NCBI GenBank assembly: GCA_028690665.1
Contig: JAQVAV010000002.1
Coordinates: forward strand, 186,001 to 250,000
Length of the DNA stretch: 64,000 nt
From: Paludibacter sp.
GTDB lineage: Bacteria > Bacteroidota > Bacteroidia > Bacteroidales > Paludibacteraceae
Direction of reading: 5' to 3'
Position 1 is the first letter of the stretch. Each line of letters begins with the position of its first letter. The notes below the pieces were generated by a model. The model was not told the DNA's origin. It made no database searches and saw nothing but the letters and a program-made list of their open reading frames with translations. Positions 36,538 through 44,088 of this stretch are shown piece after piece. The translations under genes were made by a program, and so were the position numbers.

Positions 36538-36758
36538 ATACTGCATTTTAGTTACAGATCTCAATTTAAATATTGTTTTTTCAAAAATACAATATTATCT
36601 TTGTATGTCACTTTAAATAAATAATTGTTTAACAAGTGGCATTTTTCATATTTCTTTTATACCTTAATAAATCGCTAACGTTTGTGTTACATAGTTGTAG
36701 GAAATATGATTTAGATGGAATAATCTCTATCAATAATATATAACCGAAGATTCTGAAT

Positions 36759-36983
36759 ATGAAACTGCTCAACTCTCCTGAATTATTAGAAAAACTTGAT
36801 ATGTTAATTCGACAGCAAAAAACGGGTTCTCCGAAAGAACTGGCGCAAACTCTCGGGATTTCACGCGCGAGGCTCTACATGTGGATGGATGAAATGGCTA
36901 ATCTTGACTTACATATCGCTTATTCAAAACACAAAAAGACCTTTTATTATATTGATTCAACCGCAATCGAAAAAGATAACTGA
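36759..36983 (+). CDS. Small HTH protein, copy A
   Basis: A 74-residue protein that is essentially one winged-helix/HTH_11-like domain: LEKLDMLIRQQKTGSPKELAQ, then the turn TLGISRARLYMWMDEM and a wing-like end (AYSKHKKTFYYID). It has no effector domain. A paralogue lies at 38322. A promoter-like region precedes it, and a 220-base AT-rich gap separates it from the acyltransferase gene. Both HTH genes sit just upstream of the double-glycine peptide genes. I infer a regulatory role in peptide expression, without direct evidence. Confidence 0.7.
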   Translation: MKLLNSPELLEKLDMLIRQQKTGSPKELAQTLGISRARLYMWMDEMANLDLHIAYSKHKKTFYYIDSTAIEKDN

Positions 36984-37174
36984 GAATCCATTCAGAATAT
37001 TGTGAGTGGATTTTTTTTATTTTTGCCAGAAGTATTGTGTTGTTAAACAATATGTATGGATATTGTTCGCTTTGTATAAAACTGTATTAAAAACAATTCA
37101 ATGCGAATTCAGCATAAATTGTTACTAATAACGGATCAATAACATCGAACTATGTTTTGTGATATGAATTTTAT

Positions 37175-38071
37175 GTGTCAAACTATATGCTTATGAATCA
37201 TTCTCTTATAAAAACTATCGTTGCCTTTTTCTTTTTAAATTTTTACGTCGCAGGTTTTGCCCAATTGTTTTGGAAAATAAGTGGCAACGGGTTGGTAACT
37301 CCGAGTTATCTGTTTGGAACCCATCATCTGATTGATAAGTCTCAAATTGTTGATTATGATAAGATTATAGCCCGCATAGACTCTGTCGATGCCGAAGTGG
37401 GAGAGATGGATATGACTAATATGTTAGGTCTGCAGATGAAGATGGCTAAAGCGGCTATTATGAAAGACATTGCTTTGGACAACTTGATTTCGGAAAATGA
37501 TTATAAAATAGTGGCTGAAAGCTTTGATTCGGTCGTTGGAGTTTCCATGGAAAAATTGAAAAGGATGAAGCCGGCCATGCTAAGCGCACTGTACGAGGTG
37601 AAACTGTATATGAATGCTACGGAATCTAAAAAAGAACCTGCTCCGGCCGATTTAGAATTTCAGAAAAGAGCAAAGAAACTAAAAAAGGAAATTATCGGTT
37701 TAGAAACCATTGATCAGCAAATGGGCATTTTGTTCGATTCCGTTCCTTTGCGTGAACAGGCCGATGACTTGGTACAAACCGTGAAAAACAAGCAGAACTC
37801 AATCGCTGATATTCAAAAATTGACCAATGACTATCTCTCCGGCAATCTGGACGCTTTGAATGAATTGAGCATAAATGAAGACCAAATGACTGATGCCGAA
37901 AAGAAATTGCTTATTTATGACAGAAACAACAACTGGGTTGAGCAATTCAAGAGTCTGTTACCCCATAAATCCTGCTTTATTGCCGTCGGTTGTCTGCATC
38001 TGACAGGAGAACAAGGTTTGATTCAGCAGTTGAGAAATTTAGGCTATGTGGTAACTCCGGTAGAATTATAA
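37175..38071 (+). CDS. TraB/GumN-family protein
   Basis: A 298-residue exported protein. The signal peptide is VAFFFLNFYVAGFAQ, after a start that may be the Met at 37175 or the Met six codons later. The domain begins FWKISGNGLVTPSYLFGTHH, with the GTxH motif of the TraB/GumN (ChaN-like, Tiki-like) family. It ends KSCFIAVGCLHLTGEQGLIQ and GYVVTPV, with the typical G..HL.G..G motif. Family members are predicted metal-dependent proteases or esterases. In Bacteroidota they are mostly periplasmic and uncharacterised. It separates the two small HTH genes. Confidence 0.85.
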   Translation: MSNYMLMNHSLIKTIVAFFFLNFYVAGFAQLFWKISGNGLVTPSYLFGTHHLIDKSQIVDYDKIIARIDSVDAEVGEMDMTNMLGLQMKMAKAAIMKDIALDNLISENDYKIVAESFDSVVGVSMEKLKRMKPAMLSALYEVKLYMNATESKKEPAPADLEFQKRAKKLKKEIIGLETIDQQMGILFDSVPLREQADDLVQTVKNKQNSIADIQKLTNDYLSGNLDALNELSINEDQMTDAEKKLLIYDRNNNWVEQFKSLLPHKSCFIAVGCLHLTGEQGLIQQLRNLGYVVTPVEL

Positions 38072-38321
38072 CCGGAGTGGCTTTTGGCAAATTTATGACG
38101 TTTGAGTGAGGTGTCAATTGATTTTGATGCCTTTTTTTATTTATGGTTACACTTGGTTAAAAATATATAATTGTCAGTGCTGATGGTTTTTTACATTAAA
38201 ATTTATAATGATAAATTATTATTTTTGTAGTGTTGAAATAATTATTATTTTTAAGTAAAAAAATATTGTTTAGCTCGTGCTGTATTGTTTATAAATGTCG
38301 TGAAAATAAATTTATTGTACT

Positions 38322-38525
38322 ATGAATGTATTTAAAGATTTTACTTGTTTGCAAAGATTACATGAACTTGTCCTGCTAGAAAAAACAGGGACACCTCAAC
38401 AATTAGCGAAACGTCTTGGAATTAGCCGGGCAACATTGTATGTAATGATTGACCAGTTGAAATCCATAGATATGGAAATTGTTTACTCCCGCAAAACCCA
38501 AACATTTTGTTATAAAAAAATGTAG
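38322..38525 (+). CDS. Small HTH protein, copy B
   Basis: A 67-residue HTH_11-like domain, paralogous to the protein at 36759: shared blocks are the KTGTPQQLAKRLGISRATLY turn, DQLKSIDMEIVYSRKTQTFCY at the end, and the overall length. No other domain is present. It lies just 40 bases upstream of the first 235-bp cassette with its palindrome and peptide gene. That position makes it the best candidate regulator of the peptide promoters (inference). Confidence 0.72.
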   Translation: MNVFKDFTCLQRLHELVLLEKTGTPQQLAKRLGISRATLYVMIDQLKSIDMEIVYSRKTQTFCYKKM

Positions 38526-38563
38526 AAATTACCCTTCAATTTGAAGTGAAAGTGGAAACTCCG

Positions 38564-38798
38564 GACAATTTAAGAAAAATTAATGGTGGTTATCGCAACT
38601 TTTTCGTTCCGTCTGAATTTTCAGACGGAACGAACCTACCTTTGTTCTCGTATTTCGCGAGTACAGGTCAGACCACAGACTTAAAGTTGTGGTAATGTTT
38701 ATTGATTTTTTAATTTGTATAAAAATGAAAAACTTGAATTTAGAAAATTATGGTATTCAGGAAATGAATGCGGAAGAAATGAGAGTGAATAATGGAGG
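38564..38798 (+). repeat. Promoter-leader cassette, copy 1
   Basis: A 235-bp direct repeat, identical to 40121-40355 except for three substitutions. It spans the end of a leader-like frame (DNLRKINGG), a long palindrome, a TACCTTTG promoter, two small hairpins and the first 25 codons of a double-glycine peptide gene. Similarity stops exactly after the Gly-Gly codons. Upstream of 38564 the two copies are unrelated. Confidence 0.92.
38605..38644 (+). promoter_or_regulatory. Palindromic operator and promoter of peptide gene 1
   Basis: CGTTCCGTCTGAA and TTCAGACGGAACG are 13-base inverted arms around TT (38605-38632). A TACCTTTG -7 element follows at 38637-38644. The palindrome occupies the -33 position, so a bound dimer would compete with RNA polymerase. 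No separate TTG -33 element is seen. Confidence 0.55.
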
Positions 38799-38907
38799 GC
38801 TAATTGCCGAATTGGCAATAGGTATAGCTGCGGGTCTTGTAATTTCCTTTTGTGATAACTTTGGAGATTTTGTCTCAGGTTATAAGTTGCAACCCTTGCA
38901 AAAATGA
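38725..38907 (+). CDS. Double-glycine leader peptide 1 (bacteriocin-like precursor)
   Basis: A 60-residue precursor from the Met at 38725. The 25-residue leader MKNLNLENYGIQEMNAEEMR plus VNNGG ends in Gly-Gly, the site cut by C39 peptidases. The 35-residue core is LIAELAIGIAAGLVISFCDN followed by FGDFVSGYKLQPLQK, with a hydrophobic, Gly/Ala-rich helix, one Cys and a basic end. This fits an unmodified class II-type bacteriocin or a signalling peptide. The longer frame from 38689 adds codons inside the 5' region and is unlikely. A C39 exporter and HlyD adaptor lie 4-5 kb downstream. The leader is shared with the peptide at 40282. Confidence 0.75.
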   Translation: MKNLNLENYGIQEMNAEEMRVNNGGLIAELAIGIAAGLVISFCDNFGDFVSGYKLQPLQK

Positions 38908-38947
38908 ATAAAAATATTATGCAATAATATGTTGACATTTGATAGTT

Positions 38948-39094
38948 ATGAAGAATAATATCAGAATCTTTGAGATCGTACGAAAACAATGGTACTTAAA
39001 AATTATTTTAATAGTAACAGTTGCTTGTTTAACTATTTGGTTGTGTGATAATTTACCTTACTTAATAAAACAATTTATTTTAATATTATTATGA
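38948..39094 (+). CDS. Tiny membrane protein (possible immunity)
   Basis: A 48-residue peptide starting MKNNIRIFEIVRKQWYLK, followed by one or two hydrophobic segments (IILIVTVACLTIWLC and IKQFILILL). Its TGA overlaps the ATG of the next double-glycine peptide gene (ATGA), which implies translational coupling. Size, topology and position fit an immunity protein, but no family is recognised. Confidence 0.55.
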   Translation: MKNNIRIFEIVRKQWYLKIILIVTVACLTIWLCDNLPYLIKQFILILL

Positions 39095-39267
39095 TTATAA
39101 ATGAAGATCTAATTTTAGAAGAACTAATACATACAGAATTGATTAATATTGTTGGTGGTGTTTCAATTTGGAGATATGTCGGAATGTATATAAGGTTTAG
39201 AGAGGAAGGTTTGGATAGCATGTCGGCACTTATAGCTGCTGGTGGTGCAGCTTATTTGGAAAACTAA
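39091..39267 (+). CDS. Double-glycine leader peptide 2
   Basis: A 58-residue precursor. The leader MIINEDLILEELIHTELINIVGG ends in Gly-Gly after 23 residues. The 35-residue core is VSIWRYVGMYIRFREEGLDS followed by MSALIAAGGAAYLEN, with an aromatic/basic N-terminal half and a small-residue C-terminal helix. The leader is of a different type from peptides 1 and 3 but has the same spacing of hydrophobic residues (Leu-12, Leu-7, Ile-4, Gly-Gly). It is coupled to the 48-residue membrane protein. Confidence 0.62.
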   Translation: MIINEDLILEELIHTELINIVGGVSIWRYVGMYIRFREEGLDSMSALIAAGGAAYLEN

Positions 39268-39329
39268 ATTCTAATGATAATCTTAATTAATTATCTAATC
39301 CGAATTGATTTTAATTGGGGTTAGATAAT

Positions 39330-39837
39330 ATGATTGAAGGTAAAAGATTGTGAAAAGTGTTTGTGTGCCATTAATATTGATATGGTTGGTCGAAAAGGAA
39401 TTGATGCTTTGTCTGTGACTGCCAATGTCAGCGATTCATTATTGCTTTTGCTTGCTGATAGTCTGTCTTCTGATTTAAAAATTAGTCTTATTAAAAATAA
39501 TTTGCCTGCTGGTGCCCTTAGTGATTTTAATTCGTTTAGAGGACAGAGTTTTCAAAAAGATATTAATTTATCATTTCGTTTTAATTTTTTAGGATTTTTG
39601 TTGATTCAAAGGAGTTACTTCACAAAAAATAAAAAAGCGATTCCTGTTATTGATTTTTCAGACGATATAAAATTTAATTATAAGGAATTGCTTAGTTATT
39701 TTTCTCCTGTGCCATTTGGGAAAATTCATAGCTATCATGATAATATTAATGTGATTGATTTTGATCTGATAAATAAATATGATATTTTTTTTAAGAAATA
39801 TATAGAAAAAATAGATAAAAGATATACTGAATTTTGA
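39330..39837 (+). pseudogene. M28-type metallopeptidase fragment
   Basis: A 167-codon frame opening on a TTG with no ATG; another frame (ATG at 39330) stops after seven codons. The product resembles the C-terminal half of M28 zinc aminopeptidases: CAINIDMVGRKG (usual NLDMVGR), SDFNSFRGQSF (usual SDHxxF), KAIPVIDFSDD and HSYHDNINVIDFDLI (usual YHTPxDTxDxID). The N-terminal half and some zinc ligands are missing. It is therefore a truncated remnant, perhaps of a peptidase that once belonged to the peptide locus. Confidence 0.5.
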
Positions 39838-39843
39838 ATTAAT

Positions 39844-40026
39844 GTGAAGCGAGAAAAAATTATAAAATCAATTAATTACGTGTATTTGGGTAGTGTTGTA
39901 TGGTTTGTATTGACTAATATATTTGATATTATTTTTAAATCAATATCTTATGAATCGATAACTTCAAAATTAATCCCACTGTTGATAATCACTGTTTTAT
40001 ATGTATTGGCATTGCTGTTTTTTTAA
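39844..40026 (+). CDS. Small membrane protein (possible immunity)
   Basis: A 60-residue protein from a GTG start (MKREKIIKSINYVYLGSVVW). It has two hydrophobic segments (YVYLGSVVWFVLTNIFDIIF and LIPLLIITVLYVLALLFF) and basic N-terminal residues. No family is recognised. It lies between the peptidase remnant and a chimeric frame inside the peptide locus. An immunity role is possible by position and shape. Confidence 0.45.
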   Translation: MKREKIIKSINYVYLGSVVWFVLTNIFDIIFKSISYESITSKLIPLLIITVLYVLALLFF

Positions 40027-40048
40027 ATTTTTAAAATAAAATCCCATT

Positions 40049-40252
40049 ATGTTCCAACTTTTTCCTCCCGAAATTATTGAAAATACTGTTGAGTGCTATC
40101 ATGCACGGATTATAGATTCAGACAATTTAAGAAAAATTAATGGCGGTTATCGCAACTTTTTCGTTCCGTCTGAATTTTCAGACGGAACGAACCTACCTTT
40201 GTTCTCGTATTTCGCGAGTACAGGTCAGACCACAGACTTAAAGTTGTGGTAA
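40049..40252 (+). pseudogene. Chimeric frame: hlyD 5' end joined to cassette
   Basis: The first 20 codons (FQLFPPEIIENTVECYHARI) match almost exactly the start of the HlyD gene at 42940 (AQLFPPEIIENTVECYHARI). After that the frame runs into the 235-bp cassette (DNLRKINGGYRNFF) and stops. It is a by-product of duplication or recombination between an hlyD gene and a peptide gene, not a working HlyD. The DNLRKINGG stretch looks like the end of another double-glycine leader. Confidence 0.7.
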
Positions 40253-40355
40253 TGTTTATTGATTTTTTAATTTGTATAAAAATGAAAAACTTGAATTTAG
40301 AAAATTATGGTGTTCAGGAAATGAATGCGGAAGAAATGAGCGTGAATAATGGAGG
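40121..40355 (+). repeat. Promoter-leader cassette, copy 2
   Basis: The second copy of the 235-bp cassette at 38564-38798, three mismatches apart and at a constant offset of 1557 bases. It includes the palindrome (40162-40189), the TACCTTTG promoter (40194-40201) and 25 leader codons. Upstream it is joined to the hlyD fragment. Confidence 0.92.
40162..40201 (+). promoter_or_regulatory. Palindromic operator and promoter of peptide gene 3
   Basis: Same arrangement as at 38605-38644: 13-base inverted arms CGTTCCGTCTGAA/TTCAGACGGAACG, then TACCTTTG. It is conserved without change in both cassettes. Confidence 0.55.
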
Positions 40356-40443
40356 TACGCTTATAATAGCGGACTGGGAAATGATTTATAGAATCTTTGG
40401 TCGTTGGAGTTGGGGACATGGTGATGGCCCCTACACCGCATAA
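40282..40443 (+). CDS. Double-glycine leader peptide 3 (bacteriocin-like precursor)
   Basis: A 53-residue precursor. The 25-residue leader differs from that of peptide 1 by two residues (GVQEM for GIQEM, EMSVNNGG for EMRVNNGG). The 28-residue core TLIIADWEMIYRIFGRWSWG plus HGDGPYTA is unrelated to core 1. It is rich in Trp and aromatic residues and has no Cys. An 11-bp terminator hairpin follows at 40458-40489. It should be processed and exported by the C39 ABC transporter downstream. Confidence 0.75.
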   Translation: MKNLNLENYGVQEMNAEEMSVNNGGTLIIADWEMIYRIFGRWSWGHGDGPYTA

Positions 40444-40457
40444 CAAGTTAACTACAG

Positions 40458-40489
40458 AGCAAGTAGATTGTAGATATTATCTGCTTGCT
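40458..40489 (+). terminator. Terminator after peptide gene 3
   Basis: AGCAAGTAGAT pairs with ATCTGCTTGCT (11 bp, one G-U), followed by TTTGTTTAAATTT. Confidence 0.7.
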
Positions 40490-40652
40490 TTGTTTAAATT
40501 TAAAAATATATGAATATGTTGATTGGTAATAAAATTATTCTTGTCTTTTTGTGATGGAGCTTGTTATTTAGCTTTTAAACAGGTTGAATGGATAATATAA
40601 TCTTATCTCTAAAGGTTGAAAAATAAATTCGTTTTATACTGAAAATATAGAT

Positions 40653-42440
40653 ATGTCAAAGCAAACTTATTACGAAAATAGAATATATTTGTTTGAAGCA
40701 GAACTTAGTGCTTTAAAAAATAAAAGCTTATTGTATTCGTGGATACGCTTAGCGCTTATAATATGCTCTATTGTGTTGTTGATACTTTTCTTTTCAGCCG
40801 GACATTTTTTCTTATACCTTATATTTTCATTGTCGTTTTTAAGTTCATTTATTGTAATTGTTTATAGGCACAATTTGCTTGAAGAAAAGATTTCAATCCT
40901 CTCATCAAAACTTCAGGTCAATAGAGATGAAATCCTTTTTATTAACTATGATTTCCAAAATCGGAAAACCGGGAGCGAATATGAATTTATGAATCCCTAT
41001 TTAGTAAATGATTTTAATCTTTTTGGTTTGGGTTCTTTATTTCAATATATTAATCGATGCAACACTTATTTTGGAAAAAAATTATTGGCACATAACCTTT
41101 GTAAGCCGGAAAAGAACATAAGTTCAATAATAGCTAAACAATCTGCAATCGACGAATTAAAAAGAAAAAATGACTATATACAAAATTTTCAGTCATATAG
41201 CAGATTCATACTTGACAATATGAATGAATTTTCATTTCTGAAATCATGGGTAAATGAACCGGAAAGATTTTTCAAAAGGAAGAAAAATCTTGCCATTATA
41301 TTAGGAGCTATTAATATTGCATGGCTGTTTCTGTCGGTATTTAATTTGTTAACATGGAGCTCGTTTTTAATTCCAATACTAATTTCGCAAAGTGTTGTAG
41401 TGCTACAAAGAAATAAAACAAAGAAAGTTCATTCAAATATAAACGTTGTTCCTGATATTTTGTCTAAATATGTAAAACTATTTGAATTAATTGAAGATGA
41501 GGCTTTTGATGCAGAATATCTCGTTTTTTTACAAAAAAAATTATTGGTAAATGAGACAAAAGCGAGTAATTCGTTGAATTCATTGTTTAGAATTTTATTT
41601 GCTTCTGAACTACAGAATAATGTATTTATTTCCCTTTTATTGAATTCATTATTTTTATGGGATATTCATGTAAAATATTACTTTACTGAATGGAAAAAAA
41701 AATATAAAAATGATATTAAAGATTGGTTCTCTGCAATAACAGAAATAGAGGTTTTAATTAGTTTTGCGACTTTTGCTTTTAATAATGAAGAAAATGTTAC
41801 TTATCCTCAGTTAAGTAGAGTATTTAGAATTGAAGCGCTTGAGTTGGGGCATCCGTTAATAAGTCCTAATGTTCGTGTCAATAATGATTTTTTTATTGAC
41901 AAGCCTTCTATACAAATTATTACAGGAGCCAACATGGCAGGGAAAAGTACATTCTTAAGAACATTGGTAACAAACCTGATAATAGGAATGAATGGAGCGC
42001 CGGTTGTTGCTCAAAAATTTATTTTTTCTCCTTGTGATATTATGTCAAGTATCAAAATTCAAGATTCATTGGTAAAGAATGAATCATATTTTTATGCCGA
42101 GCTTCAACGACTAAAAGATATTATTGAACACGTTAAGACCCAGCCTGGAACACTGGTTATTCTTGATGAAATTTTACGAGGAACAAATTCTAATGATAAA
42201 AAAACAGGATCGTTAGGCTATCTTCAAAAATTAATCGGTTTGAATAGTACGGTAATTATTGCAACTCATGATTTATCGATTTGTGAATTGGCAAATTCAT
42301 ATCCAGGTATAGCATTTAATAATTGTTTTGAAGTTGAATTAAACAATGATCAATTATTTTTTGATTATAAACTTAAAGAAGGCATTAGCAGTAAACTTAA
42401 TGCCTCTTTCCTTATGAAGAAAATGGAAATAATTGATTGA
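40653..42440 (+). CDS. Membrane-anchored MutS-family ATPase
   Basis: A 595-residue protein. Two or three hydrophobic segments near the N terminus (LIICSIVLLILFFSAGHFFL, LIFSLSFLSSFIVIVY) and a further pair near residue 215 (LAIILGAINIAWLFLSVF) anchor it. The C-terminal 200 residues are the MutS ATPase domain: Walker A TGANMAGKSTFLRT, NESYFYAELQRLKDI, Walker B TLVILDEILRGTNSNDKKTG and the switch THDLSICELA. There is no mismatch-binding domain I, so it does not act in classical mismatch repair. Membrane MutS-like proteins of this size occur across Bacteroidota with unknown role. Here it lies between precursor peptides and exporter, overlapping the CPBP gene by 4 bases. Confidence 0.85.
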   Translation: MSKQTYYENRIYLFEAELSALKNKSLLYSWIRLALIICSIVLLILFFSAGHFFLYLIFSLSFLSSFIVIVYRHNLLEEKISILSSKLQVNRDEILFINYDFQNRKTGSEYEFMNPYLVNDFNLFGLGSLFQYINRCNTYFGKKLLAHNLCKPEKNISSIIAKQSAIDELKRKNDYIQNFQSYSRFILDNMNEFSFLKSWVNEPERFFKRKKNLAIILGAINIAWLFLSVFNLLTWSSFLIPILISQSVVVLQRNKTKKVHSNINVVPDILSKYVKLFELIEDEAFDAEYLVFLQKKLLVNETKASNSLNSLFRILFASELQNNVFISLLLNSLFLWDIHVKYYFTEWKKKYKNDIKDWFSAITEIEVLISFATFAFNNEENVTYPQLSRVFRIEALELGHPLISPNVRVNNDFFIDKPSIQIITGANMAGKSTFLRTLVTNLIIGMNGAPVVAQKFIFSPCDIMSSIKIQDSLVKNESYFYAELQRLKDIIEHVKTQPGTLVILDEILRGTNSNDKKTGSLGYLQKLIGLNSTVIIATHDLSICELANSYPGIAFNNCFEVELNNDQLFFDYKLKEGISSKLNASFLMKKMEIID

Positions 42441-42751
42441 TAATTGTGTTATGTTTTTTATCAGTTTTTGTTGCTCCTATTTTTGAAACGCTAATTTTTC
42501 AGGTTGTAATAATTGATTCATTATATTATTTTTTTAGAGAAAAAAGTTTTTATTACTCCATTATTATCTCAGCTTTTTTATTTGGTGCGATTCATACATA
42601 TTCGTTGGCTTATTTTATTTTTGAATTGTTCGTTGGTACGTATTTAGCTTTTTTATATGTTTTATCTAAGAAAAATGGAGTCTCGGCATTCGGGATGGTT
42701 GCGTTTTCTCATGCAAGTTGGAATTTTGTCGCCTCCCTTCTGAACCAATAA
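42437..42751 (+). CDS. CPBP-type intramembrane metalloprotease (short)
   Basis: A 104-residue membrane protein starting at a TTG that overlaps the MutS-like stop (TTGA). CPBP (Abi/CaaX) motifs are present in reduced form: APIFETLIFQ (usual EExxxR), FLFGAIHTY (motif with His) and FSHASWNF (HxxxN). It is shorter than the usual 200-250 residues and covers only the catalytic helices. Family members act as bacteriocin immunity or as prenyl-protein-type proteases. The first Glu pair is E-T and the Arg is Gln, so activity is uncertain. Its position suggests immunity or maturation. Confidence 0.75.
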   Translation: MIIVLCFLSVFVAPIFETLIFQVVIIDSLYYFFREKSFYYSIIISAFLFGAIHTYSLAYFIFELFVGTYLAFLYVLSKKNGVSAFGMVAFSHASWNFVASLLNQ

Positions 42752-42792
42752 ATTTAATTCGTTTAAAATTACATTTCATTAAGTTAGAATAC

Positions 42793-42897
42793 ATGGAAGA
42801 TAAAGATAAAAAAATGAAGAAAATGAGCATAGAAATAAATATCTTACGTATTTATGTTATTATTTCTATCATAATAATGCTATATAATTATTTGTGA
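42793..42897 (+). CDS. Tiny basic membrane peptide
   Basis: A 34-residue frame: MEDKDKKMKKMSIEINILRI followed by YVIISIIIMLYNYL. The N terminus is highly charged and the C terminus is one hydrophobic helix. It lies between the CPBP and HlyD genes. Without a homologue in mind, I call it only for its context and topology. It may be a fortuitous frame. Confidence 0.35.
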   Translation: MEDKDKKMKKMSIEINILRIYVIISIIIMLYNYL

Positions 42898-42939
42898 TAA
42901 GATAGAAAAACTTTCTGATTCTATAGTTTTATATTAAAA

Positions 42940-44088
42940 ATGGCACAACTTTTTCCTCCAGAAATTATTGAAAATACTGTTGAGTGCTATCATGCACGGA
43001 TAAGTACGCAGAGTAAAATTATTTATGGTTTATTATTGCTTTTCTTAGTGATTGTATTTCTGTCTTTACCTTTAGTAAAGATAGATATAAGCTCACAGAG
43101 CCGTGGAGAAATACGTTCACCCTACGAAAACACTACCATTCAGTCAGCATTATACGGAGAAATTACTTCTTACAATATGTTTGAGAACCAAACTGTCACC
43201 AAAGGTGATACTTTGTTGATTCTTAATTCGGATAAACTAACTGAACAGATTTTGCTTGCTGAAAACAAAATACATGAAAATGATTTGTTTATTTCCGATT
43301 TAGCTTGTTTGTTGACCTGTAAGTATAATCAATTGTTGACAGTGAAATACCGTGGTGAATATTACCAATATACTGCCAAATTGAATGAACAAAAGGTCTC
43401 AGTTGATTATTTGAGGAAAGAAATGAATACTCAGAAGAAATTAGCGGAGCAGAAGGTCGTCTCTGAATTTGATTATCAACAGGCTAAAAATAACTATGAT
43501 AAAGCTTCCGAACAGCTTAATGCTTTGAAACAGGAATATCAGGCTCAATGGTTGTCGGAACAAACCGACCTTGATTTACAAAACAGGGAATTGAAATCTA
43601 ATATCAATCAAATTAATAAAGAAAAACGGCAATATGTCATTTTAGCTCCTGTAACGGGTATATTAGTACAGGTTGCGGGTTTCCAAAAGGGAAATTTTAT
43701 AGCTCCGGGGCAGACGCTGGCATATATTTCATCATCAGATTCTTTGTTGGCTGAGTGTTATATTTCTCCCGCAGATATCAGTTATATACAACAAAATCAG
43801 CCTGTTTCTTTCCAGTTTGATGCATTTAATTATAATGATTGGGGCATGGTGCATGGTCAGGTCTCACAAGTGCTTCATGATGTTGTTCTTGTTGATAACC
43901 AACCAATGTTTAGAGTAAGATGTAAGATAAACCAGAAAACACTTCGCTTAAAAAACGGTTATGAGGGCCGGATCCAGAAAGGATTGACTTTTACCGCCCG
44001 TTTTAGATTAAACCGTCGCAGTCTGTGGCAGTTGTTGTTTGATAAAGTTGATAACTGGTTAAATCCTAAACTTTTGGCAGAAAAATGA
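42940..44088 (+). CDS. HlyD-family peptide secretion adaptor
   Basis: A 382-residue membrane-fusion protein. A cytoplasmic N terminus AQLFPPEIIENTVECYHARI is followed by one helix (KIIYGLLLLFLVIVFLSLPL) and a barrel-sandwich start (SRGEIRSPYENTTIQSALYG). A long coiled coil (residues 105-225) and the lipoyl half RQYVILAPVTGILVQVAGFQ follow, with a C-terminal beta domain. It links the C39 ABC exporter to the outer membrane. Its stop overlaps the exporter start by 4 bases. A copy of its first 20 codons lies at 40049. Confidence 0.92.
   Translation: MAQLFPPEIIENTVECYHARISTQSKIIYGLLLLFLVIVFLSLPLVKIDISSQSRGEIRSPYENTTIQSALYGEITSYNMFENQTVTKGDTLLILNSDKLTEQILLAENKIHENDLFISDLACLLTCKYNQLLTVKYRGEYYQYTAKLNEQKVSVDYLRKEMNTQKKLAEQKVVSEFDYQQAKNNYDKASEQLNALKQEYQAQWLSEQTDLDLQNRELKSNINQINKEKRQYVILAPVTGILVQVAGFQKGNFIAPGQTLAYISSSDSLLAECYISPADISYIQQNQPVSFQFDAFNYNDWGMVHGQVSQVLHDVVLVDNQPMFRVRCKINQKTLRLKNGYEGRIQKGLTFTARFRLNRRSLWQLLFDKVDNWLNPKLLAEK

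Noticed and set aside
39334-39837. Intact peptidase of the peptide locus
   Set aside because: The M28 likeness covers only the C-terminal half, there is no ATG, and the conserved zinc motifs are incomplete; a remnant is more likely.
40508-40552. 14-codon frame after peptide gene 3
   Set aside because: Too short, no leader or family features, and downstream of a terminator hairpin.
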